From the NCBI GenBank assembly GCA_022574255.1, contig JACZSK010000021.1, positions 1-34,808 of the forward strand: a DNA stretch of 34,808 nucleotides. The letters are read 5' to 3'. The translations under genes were made by a program, and so were the position numbers. The notes beneath the pieces are model-generated. The model searched no databases. It had not been told where the DNA came from and saw only the letters and a program-made list of their open reading frames with translations. Within the stretch, counting starts at the first letter, position 1. Each line of letters starts with the position of its first letter. This document shows, in pieces, positions 9,609 through 18,849 of this stretch. This stretch comes from Pseudomonadota bacterium. Lineage in GTDB: Bacteria; Pseudomonadota; Alphaproteobacteria; Sphingomonadales; SMXR01.

Positions 9609-10216
9609 GCGCCCGGATCAACATTGCGATCAAGCCTCGCATGGAGCAGTTAGCGGCCTTGCTGATACTCGCCGTAATCGTCTCGGGTGTTTTCTGGGCC
9701 ACCTTTGGCACCGCCTATTCAAGCTTTGCCGACCAGCGCGCCAAAGCCGCACGGGTGCAAAACATTTTGAACAGACTGGAGAGCGTTATCGAGCGGCAAA
9801 ACAAGCTTGCCGACTATTTTGCCACCGGCAGCGATGCCGACAGGCTGGACGTCATTTTCCTGGATGCTCCGCAGCCGGGAATTGGAACCGCGCGTCTGCA
9901 GGAGCAGATCGGGTCACTGGCCAGCGCCAGCGGCATGGAGATTCGCCGGGTATCCGCGGTCAGCAGCGGCGCAAGCAACCGGATTTCCCTACAGATACAG
10001 GCGACCGGCAGTGTGGTGACCTTCTCCAGTTTCCTGGTGGGACTGGAACAAAGCCAGCCTTGGTTGTTCGTGGATTCGATGAACGTATCGCAATCATTCA
10101 GGCGGCGCGGTCGCGACGGCAAGCGGGCCGACCCGGCGCTGACGGCATTGCTGACAATTTCCGCCTATACGGGGCCAGATGATAGCCCGGCGACCGGTCA
10201 GGGGGGGGCAAAATGA
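9605..10216 (+). CDS. gspM: GspM-like type II secretion protein
   Basis: Short N-terminal cytoplasmic tail, one TM and a coiled-coil region, with periplasmic domain; follows gspL with a 4-bp overlap. Confidence 0.65.
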   Translation: MSARINIAIKPRMEQLAALLILAVIVSGVFWATFGTAYSSFADQRAKAARVQNILNRLESVIERQNKLADYFATGSDADRLDVIFLDAPQPGIGTARLQEQIGSLASASGMEIRRVSAVSSGASNRISLQIQATGSVVTFSSFLVGLEQSQPWLFVDSMNVSQSFRRRGRDGKRADPALTALLTISAYTGPDDSPATGQGGAK

Positions 10217-10857
10217 ACCGCCCGATAGCAACCAAACCCCTCGATCTTGCCGCCGCCGTGGAACCGCGGGCGTCCGCGCGCTCACCGCTTTCAGCGATCA
10301 TGCTGCTCTTTTTCGCGGCGACCATCGTTTTCGAGTTTCAGTTCGACTGGGGCGGGCTGATCAGGGATGCGGCCGAGGCCCCTGCGAGCGGCCAATCGGC
10401 GGATTTTACGGCGCTGGAGCCAGCGCGCATCGACCGGCGCTCCGACTATTCCGAATATCTTCGCGCACCGATTTTTCTCGCCACCAGGGAGCCGATTTCC
10501 CTGCCCAACATGGGACGAACGGCGGCAGTTGGCCGCTCCCGCGATCTCGGGCTCGAGCTGTTCGGCACCATACTGTCCGAGGGCGAGCCGGTCGCCCTGA
10601 TGAAGACCATCCCCAACGGTGATGTGGTCCTGCTGAGGCGAGGCGAGGAACTGGGCGGCTGGACCCTGCTTGAAATAGAGGATCGGCTGGTCCGGCTGCA
10701 GCGTGGCGGTGAGCTTTTCGAACTATACCTCGACCCGGATCGCGGCCCCGAACAAACGGGGCCAGGCGGCGCCGGCGATACCAGTCTGCTTCTGGGGGCG
10801 GGCAGGAAATTAATACCAATGCAAAGCACAACAGACAGGAAGCGCAGTCATGAGTAA
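10213..10857 (+). CDS. GspC/GspN-like type II secretion protein (HR-domain-like)
   Basis: One N-terminal TM followed by a pattern typical of GspC HR / GspN domains (LGLELFGTILSEGEPVALMKTIPNGDVVLLRRGEELGGWTLLEIEDRLVRLQRGGELFELYL); immediately upstream of gspD. Confidence 0.6.
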   Translation: MNRPIATKPLDLAAAVEPRASARSPLSAIMLLFFAATIVFEFQFDWGGLIRDAAEAPASGQSADFTALEPARIDRRSDYSEYLRAPIFLATREPISLPNMGRTAAVGRSRDLGLELFGTILSEGEPVALMKTIPNGDVVLLRRGEELGGWTLLEIEDRLVRLQRGGELFELYLDPDRGPEQTGPGGAGDTSLLLGAGRKLIPMQSTTDRKRSHE

Positions 10858-13015
10858 TAAATTTTCAGCGAGCAACCGGTCCGGATCCAAACGGGTCGTC
10901 CGGTCTTTGTCACGCCTTTTGCTGACGCTCGCCATGGCAGGCGGGCTGACGGCATGCGAATCATTGGGGCTGGACGGCCAACGTCCCGGCGCGGGCCGGC
11001 CTGTGGCAGATGCCGCAACCTTTCGTGGCGCGCCAGCGGACGACCAGACCCCCGCAGAGGATGCAGGCAGCGCCGACACGGCGTCCGATGCCCAGCGTTT
11101 TGTACGCCGGGGCACAGGAATATTCATCAACCCCAATGCCGTGGCACAGCCTTCCATCACCACCAGCGCGGAGAACAGGACGGCGATCAATTTCCGGGAC
11201 GCGCCTCTGGCCACGGTGGTGCAGGCTATTCTGGGCGATATTCTGGACCTGCCCTATGCCATAGACCCCAGCATTCAGGGAAATATTAGCCTGCAGACCA
11301 GCGACGACCTGCCCCGTGACGCCCTGATCCCTATCCTCGAAGGCGCGCTTCGCCTGAACGGACTGGTGCTGTTCCGCACCAACGGCATTTATCAGATTGC
11401 CCCCAGTGAGACGGTGGCCCGGAATTTGGGCGTGGGGCCGGTATACGCGGCGCCGGGGCGCGGCGATCCCGGCTTCGGCATCAGCGTGATTCCGCTGCGC
11501 TACGCATCGGCCCTCGAGGTGGACAAGCTGATCCGACCGTTCCTGAACGGTGCGGTGACCGTGCAGGCCGACGCCAACAGGAACCTGTTTCTGGTTGCCG
11601 GTTCAGGGCCAGCCAGGGCCAACACCTACGACCTGATCAAGACCTTCGATGTGGACTGGATGGCGGGTATGTCGATGGGCATGTTCCCGCTGCAGACCGC
11701 CGACGCGGTGACGGTGGCCGAGGAACTGCAGACTATTCTGCTCGGCGAGACGGCGTCGATGTCCGGTATCATTCGCTTTGTGCCGGTTGAGCGCCTGAAT
11801 TCTGTTTTGGTGATTACCCACGAGGCCAGCTACCTGGAGATGATCGAGGAATGGATCGACCGCCTGGACAGGGGCGCCGGCCAGACAGATGGTCGCAGCC
11901 TGCATGTCTACCGGATTCAGAATGGACGCGCCACGGACCTGGCTTTCGTGCTGAGCCAGCTTTTTGATGCGACGCCGCAGGCTGCGCGCGGCGGGCAGGT
12001 GAGCCCCGGCCTGGAACCGAAAACGATCTCCACCAGCGGCTTCCAGAGCAACACTGGAACCGCGCAGGAGCCCACCGTTGTGCAGAGGAGCGCACCGGCA
12101 ATCAATGGTTTTTCCACCGGCGAGGGCGGCCTGCGGATTATTGCTGACGACACCAACAACGCGCTGGTCATTCTTGGTACGGAATCCGACCACCGCCTGA
12201 TCCGCTCGGCGCTGAGAGACCTCGACGTGGCCCCGCTGCAGGTTCTGATCGAAGCAACCATCGCGGAAGTTACGCTGACCGACGAACTGCGGTTCGGCCT
12301 GCAATGGTTTTTCAACTCTGGCAACAGTGATGTCACTCTCAGCAGTTTTTCCGATGGCACGGTCGGCCCGGTATTTCCCGGCTTCAATTATGTGTTCGAT
12401 AACAATAGCGACGTCCGGATCGTGCTCGATGCTTTGGAAGACATAACGGACGTGCAGATTATTTCGTCGCCGCAGTTGATGGTGCTGAACAACCATTCGG
12501 CGCTGCTGCAGGTTGGCGATCAGGTGCCGGTGGCTGTACGGTCTTCGGTAAGCACGCTTGACGACACCGCCCCGGTGGTCAATTCCATCGAGTTCAAGGA
12601 TACCGGCGTCATCCTTAGGGTCACGCCCCGGGTGAACGCCGGCGGGCTGGTGATGATCGAGATCGAGCAGGAAGTCTCCTCCGTCGTTTCGACCACCACT
12701 TCGGGCATCGATTCCCCCACCATCCAGCAGCGCCGCATTAAAAGCACCGTTGCGGTACGCTCGGGCGAGACAGTGGCCCTTGGCGGACTGATCCAGGAAA
12801 AGGTCCAGAGACGGGAGAGCGGCATACCCTATCTCTCGCGCATCCCGATCCTCGGTAACTTGTTCAAGACAAACAAGGACATAAACATCAGAACCGAGTT
12901 GCTGATCCTTATCACGCCGCGGGTTATCGCCAACTTTGAGGAGGCGCGTGAGGTCACCGCGGAATTGCGTTCGCGGCTGCATGCGATCGAGGGCATGACG
13001 ATTAGCACCGATTAG
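10850..13015 (+). CDS. gspD: Type II secretion outer-membrane secretin GspD
   Basis: 721 aa with N-terminal lipoprotein-like signal (LTLAMAGGLTACES), N0-N3 domains and secretin core (VPVAVRSS...TVAVRSGETVALGGLIQEKVQRRESGIPYLSRIPILGNLF...TELLILITPRVI). Confidence 0.93.
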   Translation: MSNKFSASNRSGSKRVVRSLSRLLLTLAMAGGLTACESLGLDGQRPGAGRPVADAATFRGAPADDQTPAEDAGSADTASDAQRFVRRGTGIFINPNAVAQPSITTSAENRTAINFRDAPLATVVQAILGDILDLPYAIDPSIQGNISLQTSDDLPRDALIPILEGALRLNGLVLFRTNGIYQIAPSETVARNLGVGPVYAAPGRGDPGFGISVIPLRYASALEVDKLIRPFLNGAVTVQADANRNLFLVAGSGPARANTYDLIKTFDVDWMAGMSMGMFPLQTADAVTVAEELQTILLGETASMSGIIRFVPVERLNSVLVITHEASYLEMIEEWIDRLDRGAGQTDGRSLHVYRIQNGRATDLAFVLSQLFDATPQAARGGQVSPGLEPKTISTSGFQSNTGTAQEPTVVQRSAPAINGFSTGEGGLRIIADDTNNALVILGTESDHRLIRSALRDLDVAPLQVLIEATIAEVTLTDELRFGLQWFFNSGNSDVTLSSFSDGTVGPVFPGFNYVFDNNSDVRIVLDALEDITDVQIISSPQLMVLNNHSALLQVGDQVPVAVRSSVSTLDDTAPVVNSIEFKDTGVILRVTPRVNAGGLVMIEIEQEVSSVVSTTTSGIDSPTIQQRRIKSTVAVRSGETVALGGLIQEKVQRRESGIPYLSRIPILGNLFKTNKDINIRTELLILITPRVIANFEEAREVTAELRSRLHAIEGMTISTD

Positions 13016-13310
13016 GGTCAGGACCCATTAATCCGGTGCAATTCTGTTTGACAAGGAAGAGCGAATGCAAGAATACAGCCCGCTGACAGGGCCACACCCT
13101 TTCAAGAGCTGGATCCGCAGCAGTCGGGCTTCCTTGTCAAACCCGGACCGGTCGGCTATTTCCACTCGAAACTTCAAAGGGCTGCGTTCCTTTGCGGCTG
13201 GGAATGCGTCGGAACCCCTTGAAAACCATGAAGGTTTCCTGCGGAGTGCCTCCTGTTCCAGCCAAAAAGGCAAGCAGCAGAATGGATCGTATTAATGAGT
13301 CCTGACCCTA
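13013..13310. mobile_element. MITE-like non-autonomous insertion element (about 0.3 kb) flanked by TA dinucleotides
   Basis: Left end TAGGGTCAGGACCCATTAAT (13013-13032) is a 19/20 inverted match to right end ATTAATGAGTCCTGACCCTA (13291-13310). Internal perfect 13-bp inverted repeat TTTGACAAGGAAG (13047-13059) / CTTCCTTGTCAAA (13129-13141). No transposase ORF. Confidence 0.75.
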
Positions 13311-14134
13311 GGTCATATCGCAGCCGCCTGGGCGGCAATCATTCCGGTTTCGCGGGCAGGGATTTGCGCCAGCGTGGCATCGCGCTGGTGATGGTATTGT
13401 GGCTTACCCTGGTCTTGTCGGTAATGGCCGTCTCGGTGGTCAGGATCGCGCGCGGCGATGTACGCATTGCCTTCAACGTGCAGGAGGCAGCCAAGGCAGG
13501 GGCGCTGGCCGACGGCGGGATTTACCTGGCCGTTGCGGCGCTGATGAAGCCAGAGGCAGATGACCCATGGCCCCTCGATGGGTCACCACGGGATTTCATC
13601 ATTGCCGGCGAACTGGTCACCATATCCATCCGCGACGAAGGCGCCAAGATCGACCTGAATACAGCGAATTATGAAATGCTGGAAGCAGCCGCCCTGGCGG
13701 TGGGGATGGACGGGCAAGAGGCGTCAAAGGTTGCCGACGCCCTTATTGCCGAACGCCTGGCCCGTATCGAGCCGGTCGAGGCAAACCTATCGATGAGGCC
13801 GCCAAGGCCGACTGGCCGGTTTGCAACCATAAGGGAACTTCAGCCGGCGGCGAACCTGAACAGGGCGGACTACAAGCGTCTGAGGAATCTTGTCACTGTT
13901 TATGTGGGCCAGCGCGCACCGAGCGGCATCACCCCCGCCCTTGTCCGGCGATCAACGCTTACCCCCCCGGCCCAGGTCCTGAACAGCGCCCAATCCCGCT
14001 TCCGGGCCAGGTCCAGCACCTTTGCCATCATATCCAGAGTGAGGCTGGGCAGCGGCGCCAGCCATGAGCGCTTTGCAGTGGTTCGGCTGTCGGCAGGGAG
14101 CGCCGCCGGCTACCAGGTCTTGCACTGGGACTAA
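13295..14134 (+). CDS. gspK: Type II secretion minor pseudopilin GspK
   Basis: QRG|IALVMVLWLTLVLSVMAVSVVRIARGDVRIAF, lacking Glu+5 as is typical of GspK, and a helix-hairpin region IDLNTANYEMLEAAALAVGM. The ATG lies inside the right TIR of the inserted element. Confidence 0.82.
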   Translation: MSPDPRSYRSRLGGNHSGFAGRDLRQRGIALVMVLWLTLVLSVMAVSVVRIARGDVRIAFNVQEAAKAGALADGGIYLAVAALMKPEADDPWPLDGSPRDFIIAGELVTISIRDEGAKIDLNTANYEMLEAAALAVGMDGQEASKVADALIAERLARIEPVEANLSMRPPRPTGRFATIRELQPAANLNRADYKRLRNLVTVYVGQRAPSGITPALVRRSTLTPPAQVLNSAQSRFRARSSTFAIISRVRLGSGASHERFAVVRLSAGSAAGYQVLHWD

Positions 14135-14158
14135 AGCGCGAGGGCCCCGGCAGCGCTA

Positions 14159-14725
14159 TTATCCGCCCGAATTCTCGGTATTTTCCGCCGGGCGATCAGG
14201 ACGGAAAACCGTGAAATTCTGCTCGGTCATCATTTCCCCCTCGTACCATAGCTGGAACGTCCAGGTGCCATCGACCAGTTCATAATCCTCCGTAAGGGCA
14301 TAGCCGTCACTACCAAAGACTTCGTTCCTCTGTACCTTTCCGGGGATCATGAAATCCGAGCCGGTGGTTTTCGTTCCATCGGGCAATGTCATTTCAGGAT
14401 GGATCAGAACGCGGCGAAAATGGGCCCGCAGCGGCTGGTCGGGCAGGTTCGAAATTCTGTACTGATAGGCGAAATAAGTATTCAGCTTCATGGGAATCCG
14501 GTCGGTCTGCTGAACCATCCTGATGGTCGGCTTTTCGATGGCCTTGCCGGTGGTGGTCTCAGGTGTTTCCCTTATCTTGCCCGCCTTCACCAGTTCCCAA
14601 ATGCCGTATTTAAGAATACGACCGCTGGGCGAAGCGGTCTCGGCGTCAGAGGCCTCACCGTCGTCCGGGGCCTGGTCGCAGCCGGCCAGCGAAAGAATCA
14701 AGGCCACAGCCATTACGCATTTCAT
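14159..14725 (-). CDS. Lipoprotein, DUF3859-like
   Basis: Lipobox MKCVMAVALILSLAGC, then GILKYGIWE-like start and C-terminal GTWTFQLWYEGEMMTEQNFTV, resembling DUF3859 proteins. Confidence 0.6.
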   Translation of the reverse strand: MKCVMAVALILSLAGCDQAPDDGEASDAETASPSGRILKYGIWELVKAGKIRETPETTTGKAIEKPTIRMVQQTDRIPMKLNTYFAYQYRISNLPDQPLRAHFRRVLIHPEMTLPDGTKTTGSDFMIPGKVQRNEVFGSDGYALTEDYELVDGTWTFQLWYEGEMMTEQNFTVFRPDRPAENTENSGG

Positions 14726-14760
14726 TGAGATTCCCCTGCTCGTTTGGCGTTCAATGCGAA

Positions 14761-14790
14761 ACCGGCGGGCGATTACTCACCCGCCGGTTC
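14761..14790 (-). terminator. Perfect hairpin, possible terminator of the 14813-16068 gene
   Basis: AACCGGCGGG (14761-14770), 10-nt loop, CCCGCCGGTT (14781-14790); 10-bp perfect stem. T-rich on the plus-strand side (ccaatttt) but not clearly on the minus side. Confidence 0.5.
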
Positions 14791-14812
14791 CAATTTTACT
14801 CAGCGCTCTTGA

Positions 14813-16068
14813 TTATTGCACAAAAGCTTCGTGAATGGTCATCAGCATCCTGGGGTCCAGCTCGCCGCTGAAGAATTCGGCGATAGGCTGGGCACATCCG
14901 GTATTATCGTCCCGGCAAGTGGGCCCGTCCCAGTTCTCTTCGCCGATCAGATACTCCAGCACAGTGCCCGTACCGGTGGACGCCACATAGAGCGTCTCAT
15001 AGTCGCAGGCATTGCCAGGGTCGGCTACGCGTACGGCATCGCAGCCGGGGCCCGAAATGCGGTTGGTGCGAATACCGGCGATGATCTGCACGCCGTGGTC
15101 CATGGCAATAGTGCCCGCCGGACCCTCTTCGCCCCATGGCACGACCGCAATATGCTGGCGGGCGTTAGCCAATCCGGCGACACCCTCAACCGCGCGCGCG
15201 CGGTTTGTCGCATACAGGTTGCCGTCAGCATCCAGGGTAATGGCCCGCAGCGAATCACGCCGCCTCTCATCGTCCATGGCGGCTCCGGGATACATGTCGA
15301 TGACCCGGATAACCTTGGCCTGGTTGCTGCCCTTGCCAAGCTGCAATGAGAACTTGGTGTTGTTCGACCCGAAGCCCGCGGAGTTCTTGTCTACACCGGC
15401 TTTCCAGTCGATCACGAAGACCGCGGCGCCGTGGAACATGGACACATACATGCCCTCTTCCGAGAAGATGATACCGGCCATACAGGTCCAGCGCGGATCG
15501 TCCGGCGCGTTATATTCGTCAACTTCGCTCAGCGTACCCTGATCGAAGACCAGAAGGCGGCTGTTCTGCGCCCGCTCGTAGGTCGAGGATACCGGCGGCC
15601 AAACGCTGGTGTCACCGAATACGGCGTCACAGACCGCCTGAATGATATTACCGTTGGGCATAAACTGCGAACCCAGCAGGCGTGGCATCTGACCGAAGGG
15701 CGGGCCCTGCGGCGGAGCAGTGATCGGCGTGATGGTGCGGATCAATGTACCGTCGCGGTGAAACTCGGAGATCCTGTGCTGGGCCGCCGAGCTGATAAAG
15801 GCATGGCCGTTGACACCGCCGGAAAGAACACCGGTGGGCTTCCACGGCACGAACGGCGGGTCAACAATAATGCCGATTTCGCCGGTCATGATATTCATTT
15901 CCACAACCCTGCCCGGACCGGTGGCGTCCGCCACCATGAAATTGCCTTCCAGGCAAACCGGCTGGCCGGCGCCCGCCAAATCGTGGGCCGAAGCGCTTCC
16001 AGTGAACAAAACCAGGCTCGCCAACGCGGCCAGTCCTGCCCCAATAATTTGTCTCATTCTTGTCATAA
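14813..16068 (-). CDS. Secreted protein of unknown function, possibly beta-propeller (SMP-30/NHL-like)
   Basis: Signal peptide MTRMRQIIGAGLAALASLVLFTGSASA and repeated blade-like segments (GPGRVVEMNIMTGEIG; HRISEFHRDGTLIRTI; LDADGNLYATNRARAVEGV). ORF extends to 16246 but the signal peptide indicates a start near 16068. Confidence 0.55.
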
Positions 16069-16282
16069 TCTCCCCCATACAACTTGATTTAAGAAACTTA
16101 GGTTTATTCTGGTATTGGCATATTGGCGATATTGGCGTTGCCATTTTTACGCGCGCAAAGCATTGCATTGCGCACCAACATCCCGGTTTTTCAAGAATTT
16201 TCCCCGAATCCAGAACCCCCTCGAACAGAAACAACCGTAGTGACAACTATTAATTGCAACAGGCAATCACCTACATGCATAT

Positions 16283-16298
16283 ATGCAAATGTTTGCAT
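16283..16298. promoter_or_regulatory. Candidate operator palindrome
   Basis: ATGCAAA-TG-TTTGCAT perfect inverted repeat in the divergent 600-bp intergenic region between the propeller-like gene and the MFS gene. Confidence 0.4.
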
Positions 16299-16667
16299 GA
16301 TCAACGGGCTGCGGCGCAGAATTTATGGTTAACGTCTTGTTATCCAACACTATCAAGCTGTTGGAAGTGTTCAGGCGCGGCGAAATTCACGGAAATTCAG
16401 ACGCGCGGCGACGGGTAATACCGATAATCTGAATTTCTCCTGCCGTCTGGCTGCGATGAGTCGCTGGCCGATACTGCGCTATTCCCGGTCACTCACTTGC
16501 CGCACCAAGCCATCCTCAAGTCATGCATTGTGAATTGCACCGAATTGCGGCATATGTGCTGGCCTGATGGCAATAACCGCTGCCGGGAGGCAGGCCCTGA
16601 TGACAGCCACTGCAACCGGTCTGCTGTGCCGCGACGACGCAAAAATGCCATACGGCAGATGCCCCGG

Positions 16668-17933
16668 ATGCTTGTGATGACCCACAAAACCTATGGATTT
16701 CGGCGCTGGCTGCCGTTCGCCATCGTCAGCGCCGTCTTTTTCCACATCACGGGCTCCACCTTCACCTCGCTGGGCGTGGTGCTGCCATTCATGATCGAGG
16801 ATATGTCCTGGAACTGGTCCCGGGCGGGAGCCGGCTTTTCCTTGCTGGCGCTGATGGTTGGCCTGGCGTCAACGGTACCCGTCTGGACCCTGCGAAAGTT
16901 TGGCATACGGGCGACCTTTGCCGCCGGCGGTCTCTTGATGGCCAGCGGGTTTGCCCTCTTGGCCCTGACCCAGGGCCTGAACCAATATTTTCTCGCCATG
17001 GGGCTCCTGGGCGTCGGCTATACGCTGTGCTGCATGGTCCCCGCCATCCATATGATCAACAACTGGCTGCCTGACAGGCGGTCCTTCGCCATTGGCCTAT
17101 ACATGACCATTGGCGGCCTCGGCGGCGTCGCCGGACCGATAATTGTCACCAGCATCATCGGCGCAACGGATTCATGGCGCGTGCATTGGTGGGCGATGGC
17201 AGCATCCATCCTTCTTCTGGTGCTGATCGCCGCCATATTCGTGCGCAGCCAACCGCCCGAAATGCGGGCCGGCAGCGAAAATTTCACGCCGCCCAGGGAA
17301 GAAAAACGCTCGCACCGCGTATTCAAGGCGGAAAGCGACTGGCATTTCCACGAGCTGGTTCGTACGCCCCAGTTCCATGTGATCGTAGCCTCCCTGACAA
17401 TAACGCTGCTATGCGGCCTGACCGCCAACAGCTGGGCGGTTACTCATATGGTTTCCCTGGGTATTCCACTGACCATGGCCGCAGGGGCGTTGAGCGCCCA
17501 CGCCGCTATCAATTCCCTGTCACGGGCACTGGGCGGTGTTCTGGGGACACGCATCGACCCCAAATGGCTGTTGGTGTCCGGTCTGGCAGCGGAAATTGTC
17601 GGCATGCTGGCCTTGTCCGTGGCCGACGATCCGGCGACCATGTTGCTGTTCGCTCTTTTTGAAGGCTACGGCTTTGGTATGTGCCTGTTCGCGACCACCG
17701 TTTTGCTGGTCAATTATTTTGGCGCCAGCGACACCCCCGAGAGCTTGGGAACAATGAACCTGATTACCACGCTCGCCATGGTGGGGCCGGTGCTGGCCGG
17801 TTTCGTCAGCGATACTTTTGGCAGCTTTGCCGGCGCCTTCCAGGGATATTCCGTCATCCTGTTCGCGATTCTCGTCGCGGCGGTCATGATGAAGCCCCCC
17901 CGGAAAACTCCAGCCGCTTCCGATCCGCATTGA
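16668..17933 (+). CDS. Major facilitator superfamily transporter
   Basis: About 12 hydrophobic segments. N-terminal FRRWLPFAIVSAVFFHITGSTFTSLGVVLPFMIEDMSWNWSRAGAGFSL resembles monocarboxylate/oxalate-formate-type MFS proteins. Start at 16668 or 16677. Confidence 0.8.
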   Translation: MLVMTHKTYGFRRWLPFAIVSAVFFHITGSTFTSLGVVLPFMIEDMSWNWSRAGAGFSLLALMVGLASTVPVWTLRKFGIRATFAAGGLLMASGFALLALTQGLNQYFLAMGLLGVGYTLCCMVPAIHMINNWLPDRRSFAIGLYMTIGGLGGVAGPIIVTSIIGATDSWRVHWWAMAASILLLVLIAAIFVRSQPPEMRAGSENFTPPREEKRSHRVFKAESDWHFHELVRTPQFHVIVASLTITLLCGLTANSWAVTHMVSLGIPLTMAAGALSAHAAINSLSRALGGVLGTRIDPKWLLVSGLAAEIVGMLALSVADDPATMLLFALFEGYGFGMCLFATTVLLVNYFGASDTPESLGTMNLITTLAMVGPVLAGFVSDTFGSFAGAFQGYSVILFAILVAAVMMKPPRKTPAASDPH

Positions 17934-18029
17934 GATTTTGCGCCAAGGCAGAAGCTATAGCTTTGTGCCCGCTCTGTACGGCGCCGCGCGGCCAAGGCAA
18001 GTTTTCAATTTATTTGGACACCAGCCGGC

Positions 18030-18770
18030 TTAACAACCGGTCCTGTTTTCAATCATGTCGAACAGCTTTCCCGCGCCCCGGTCCATGTAAGGGCTTCGCC
18101 AACTGACCTTACCGGGCAGGATGTCCAGGAACGGATTCATGCCCATTTCCCTGAATTTCGCATGATCCCGCCGGGCGCCATCGGCCCATTCGATTTCCGG
18201 CGCGCCCGCGATCTGGACGATGCACAGGCCCCTGAGGGCCTGGTATTTCTCTTCGCCTGGCGCCCAGACATGGCCCGGGATCGCCAGTATCGACAGGAAA
18301 TAGTCCGGGTAGAATGCGGCAACCTGAAAGGCAGACAGGCCGCCAACGCCAACGCCCGCCAAATGAAACCGGTTATCCCTGATCTTGAAGTGAATTTTAA
18401 TGCGTTCAAGGAACTCCGGAATGCGGGTCCAGTTGCCTTCAATAAACGTGAGCCCGGGAGATTGCGGGCTGATGATCAAGTACCCCCTGGCTTCGGCTTC
18501 AGCCTGCCAATAATGCTTGAGGCCCCAGCCAACGCTTACTGACTGCTGATCCCCTCCAGGAAAGGCCAAAATCGCCGGAAGTGCTTTCTTCCCGTCATAT
18601 CCGTCAGGCGTGACAACGCTGTAAATAATCTCGCTGCCGTCCGACAATAGAAGGCTCTTCTTTTCGACCTTGGCTACCGCTGCGGTATTGCCGAAAATCA
18701 GCGCGATGCCCATCACTGCCGCCGCAATGGCAACGAGGGAGCGCGGGGTGATTATCTGGTGGCGGGGCAT
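18030..18770 (-). CDS. Secreted alpha/beta-hydrolase (esterase/depolymerase-like)
   Basis: Signal peptide MPRHQIITPRSLVAIAAAVMGIALIFGNTAAVA; KALPAILAFPGGDQQS; nucleophile-elbow-like GVGVGGLSAFQVAAFYPDYF. Confidence 0.6.
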   Translation of the reverse strand: MPRHQIITPRSLVAIAAAVMGIALIFGNTAAVAKVEKKSLLLSDGSEIIYSVVTPDGYDGKKALPAILAFPGGDQQSVSVGWGLKHYWQAEAEARGYLIISPQSPGLTFIEGNWTRIPEFLERIKIHFKIRDNRFHLAGVGVGGLSAFQVAAFYPDYFLSILAIPGHVWAPGEEKYQALRGLCIVQIAGAPEIEWADGARRDHAKFREMGMNPFLDILPGKVSWRSPYMDRGAGKLFDMIENRTGC

Positions 18771-18849
18771 AAAAATGGCAACCTTCCGGGAGAGGGAGCT
18801 CAAGTTAAACCAGCCTGAAACTGCGCGCAAGGCACCCAGGGTCCGGACC

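Noticed and set aside
11603-12982. 459-aa minus-strand ORF opposite gspD
   Set aside because: Antisense shadow of the secretin gene with no recognisable protein features.
13028-13295. Small ORFs 13065..13295 (+) and 13028..13273 (-) within the inserted element
   Set aside because: No domain signal; they fall inside a TIR-bounded element with nested inverted repeats, so they are better explained as non-coding mobile DNA.
17952-17963. 12-bp palindrome AAGCTATAGCTT downstream of the MFS gene
   Set aside because: Short, no T-tract and no second copy seen; plausibly chance.
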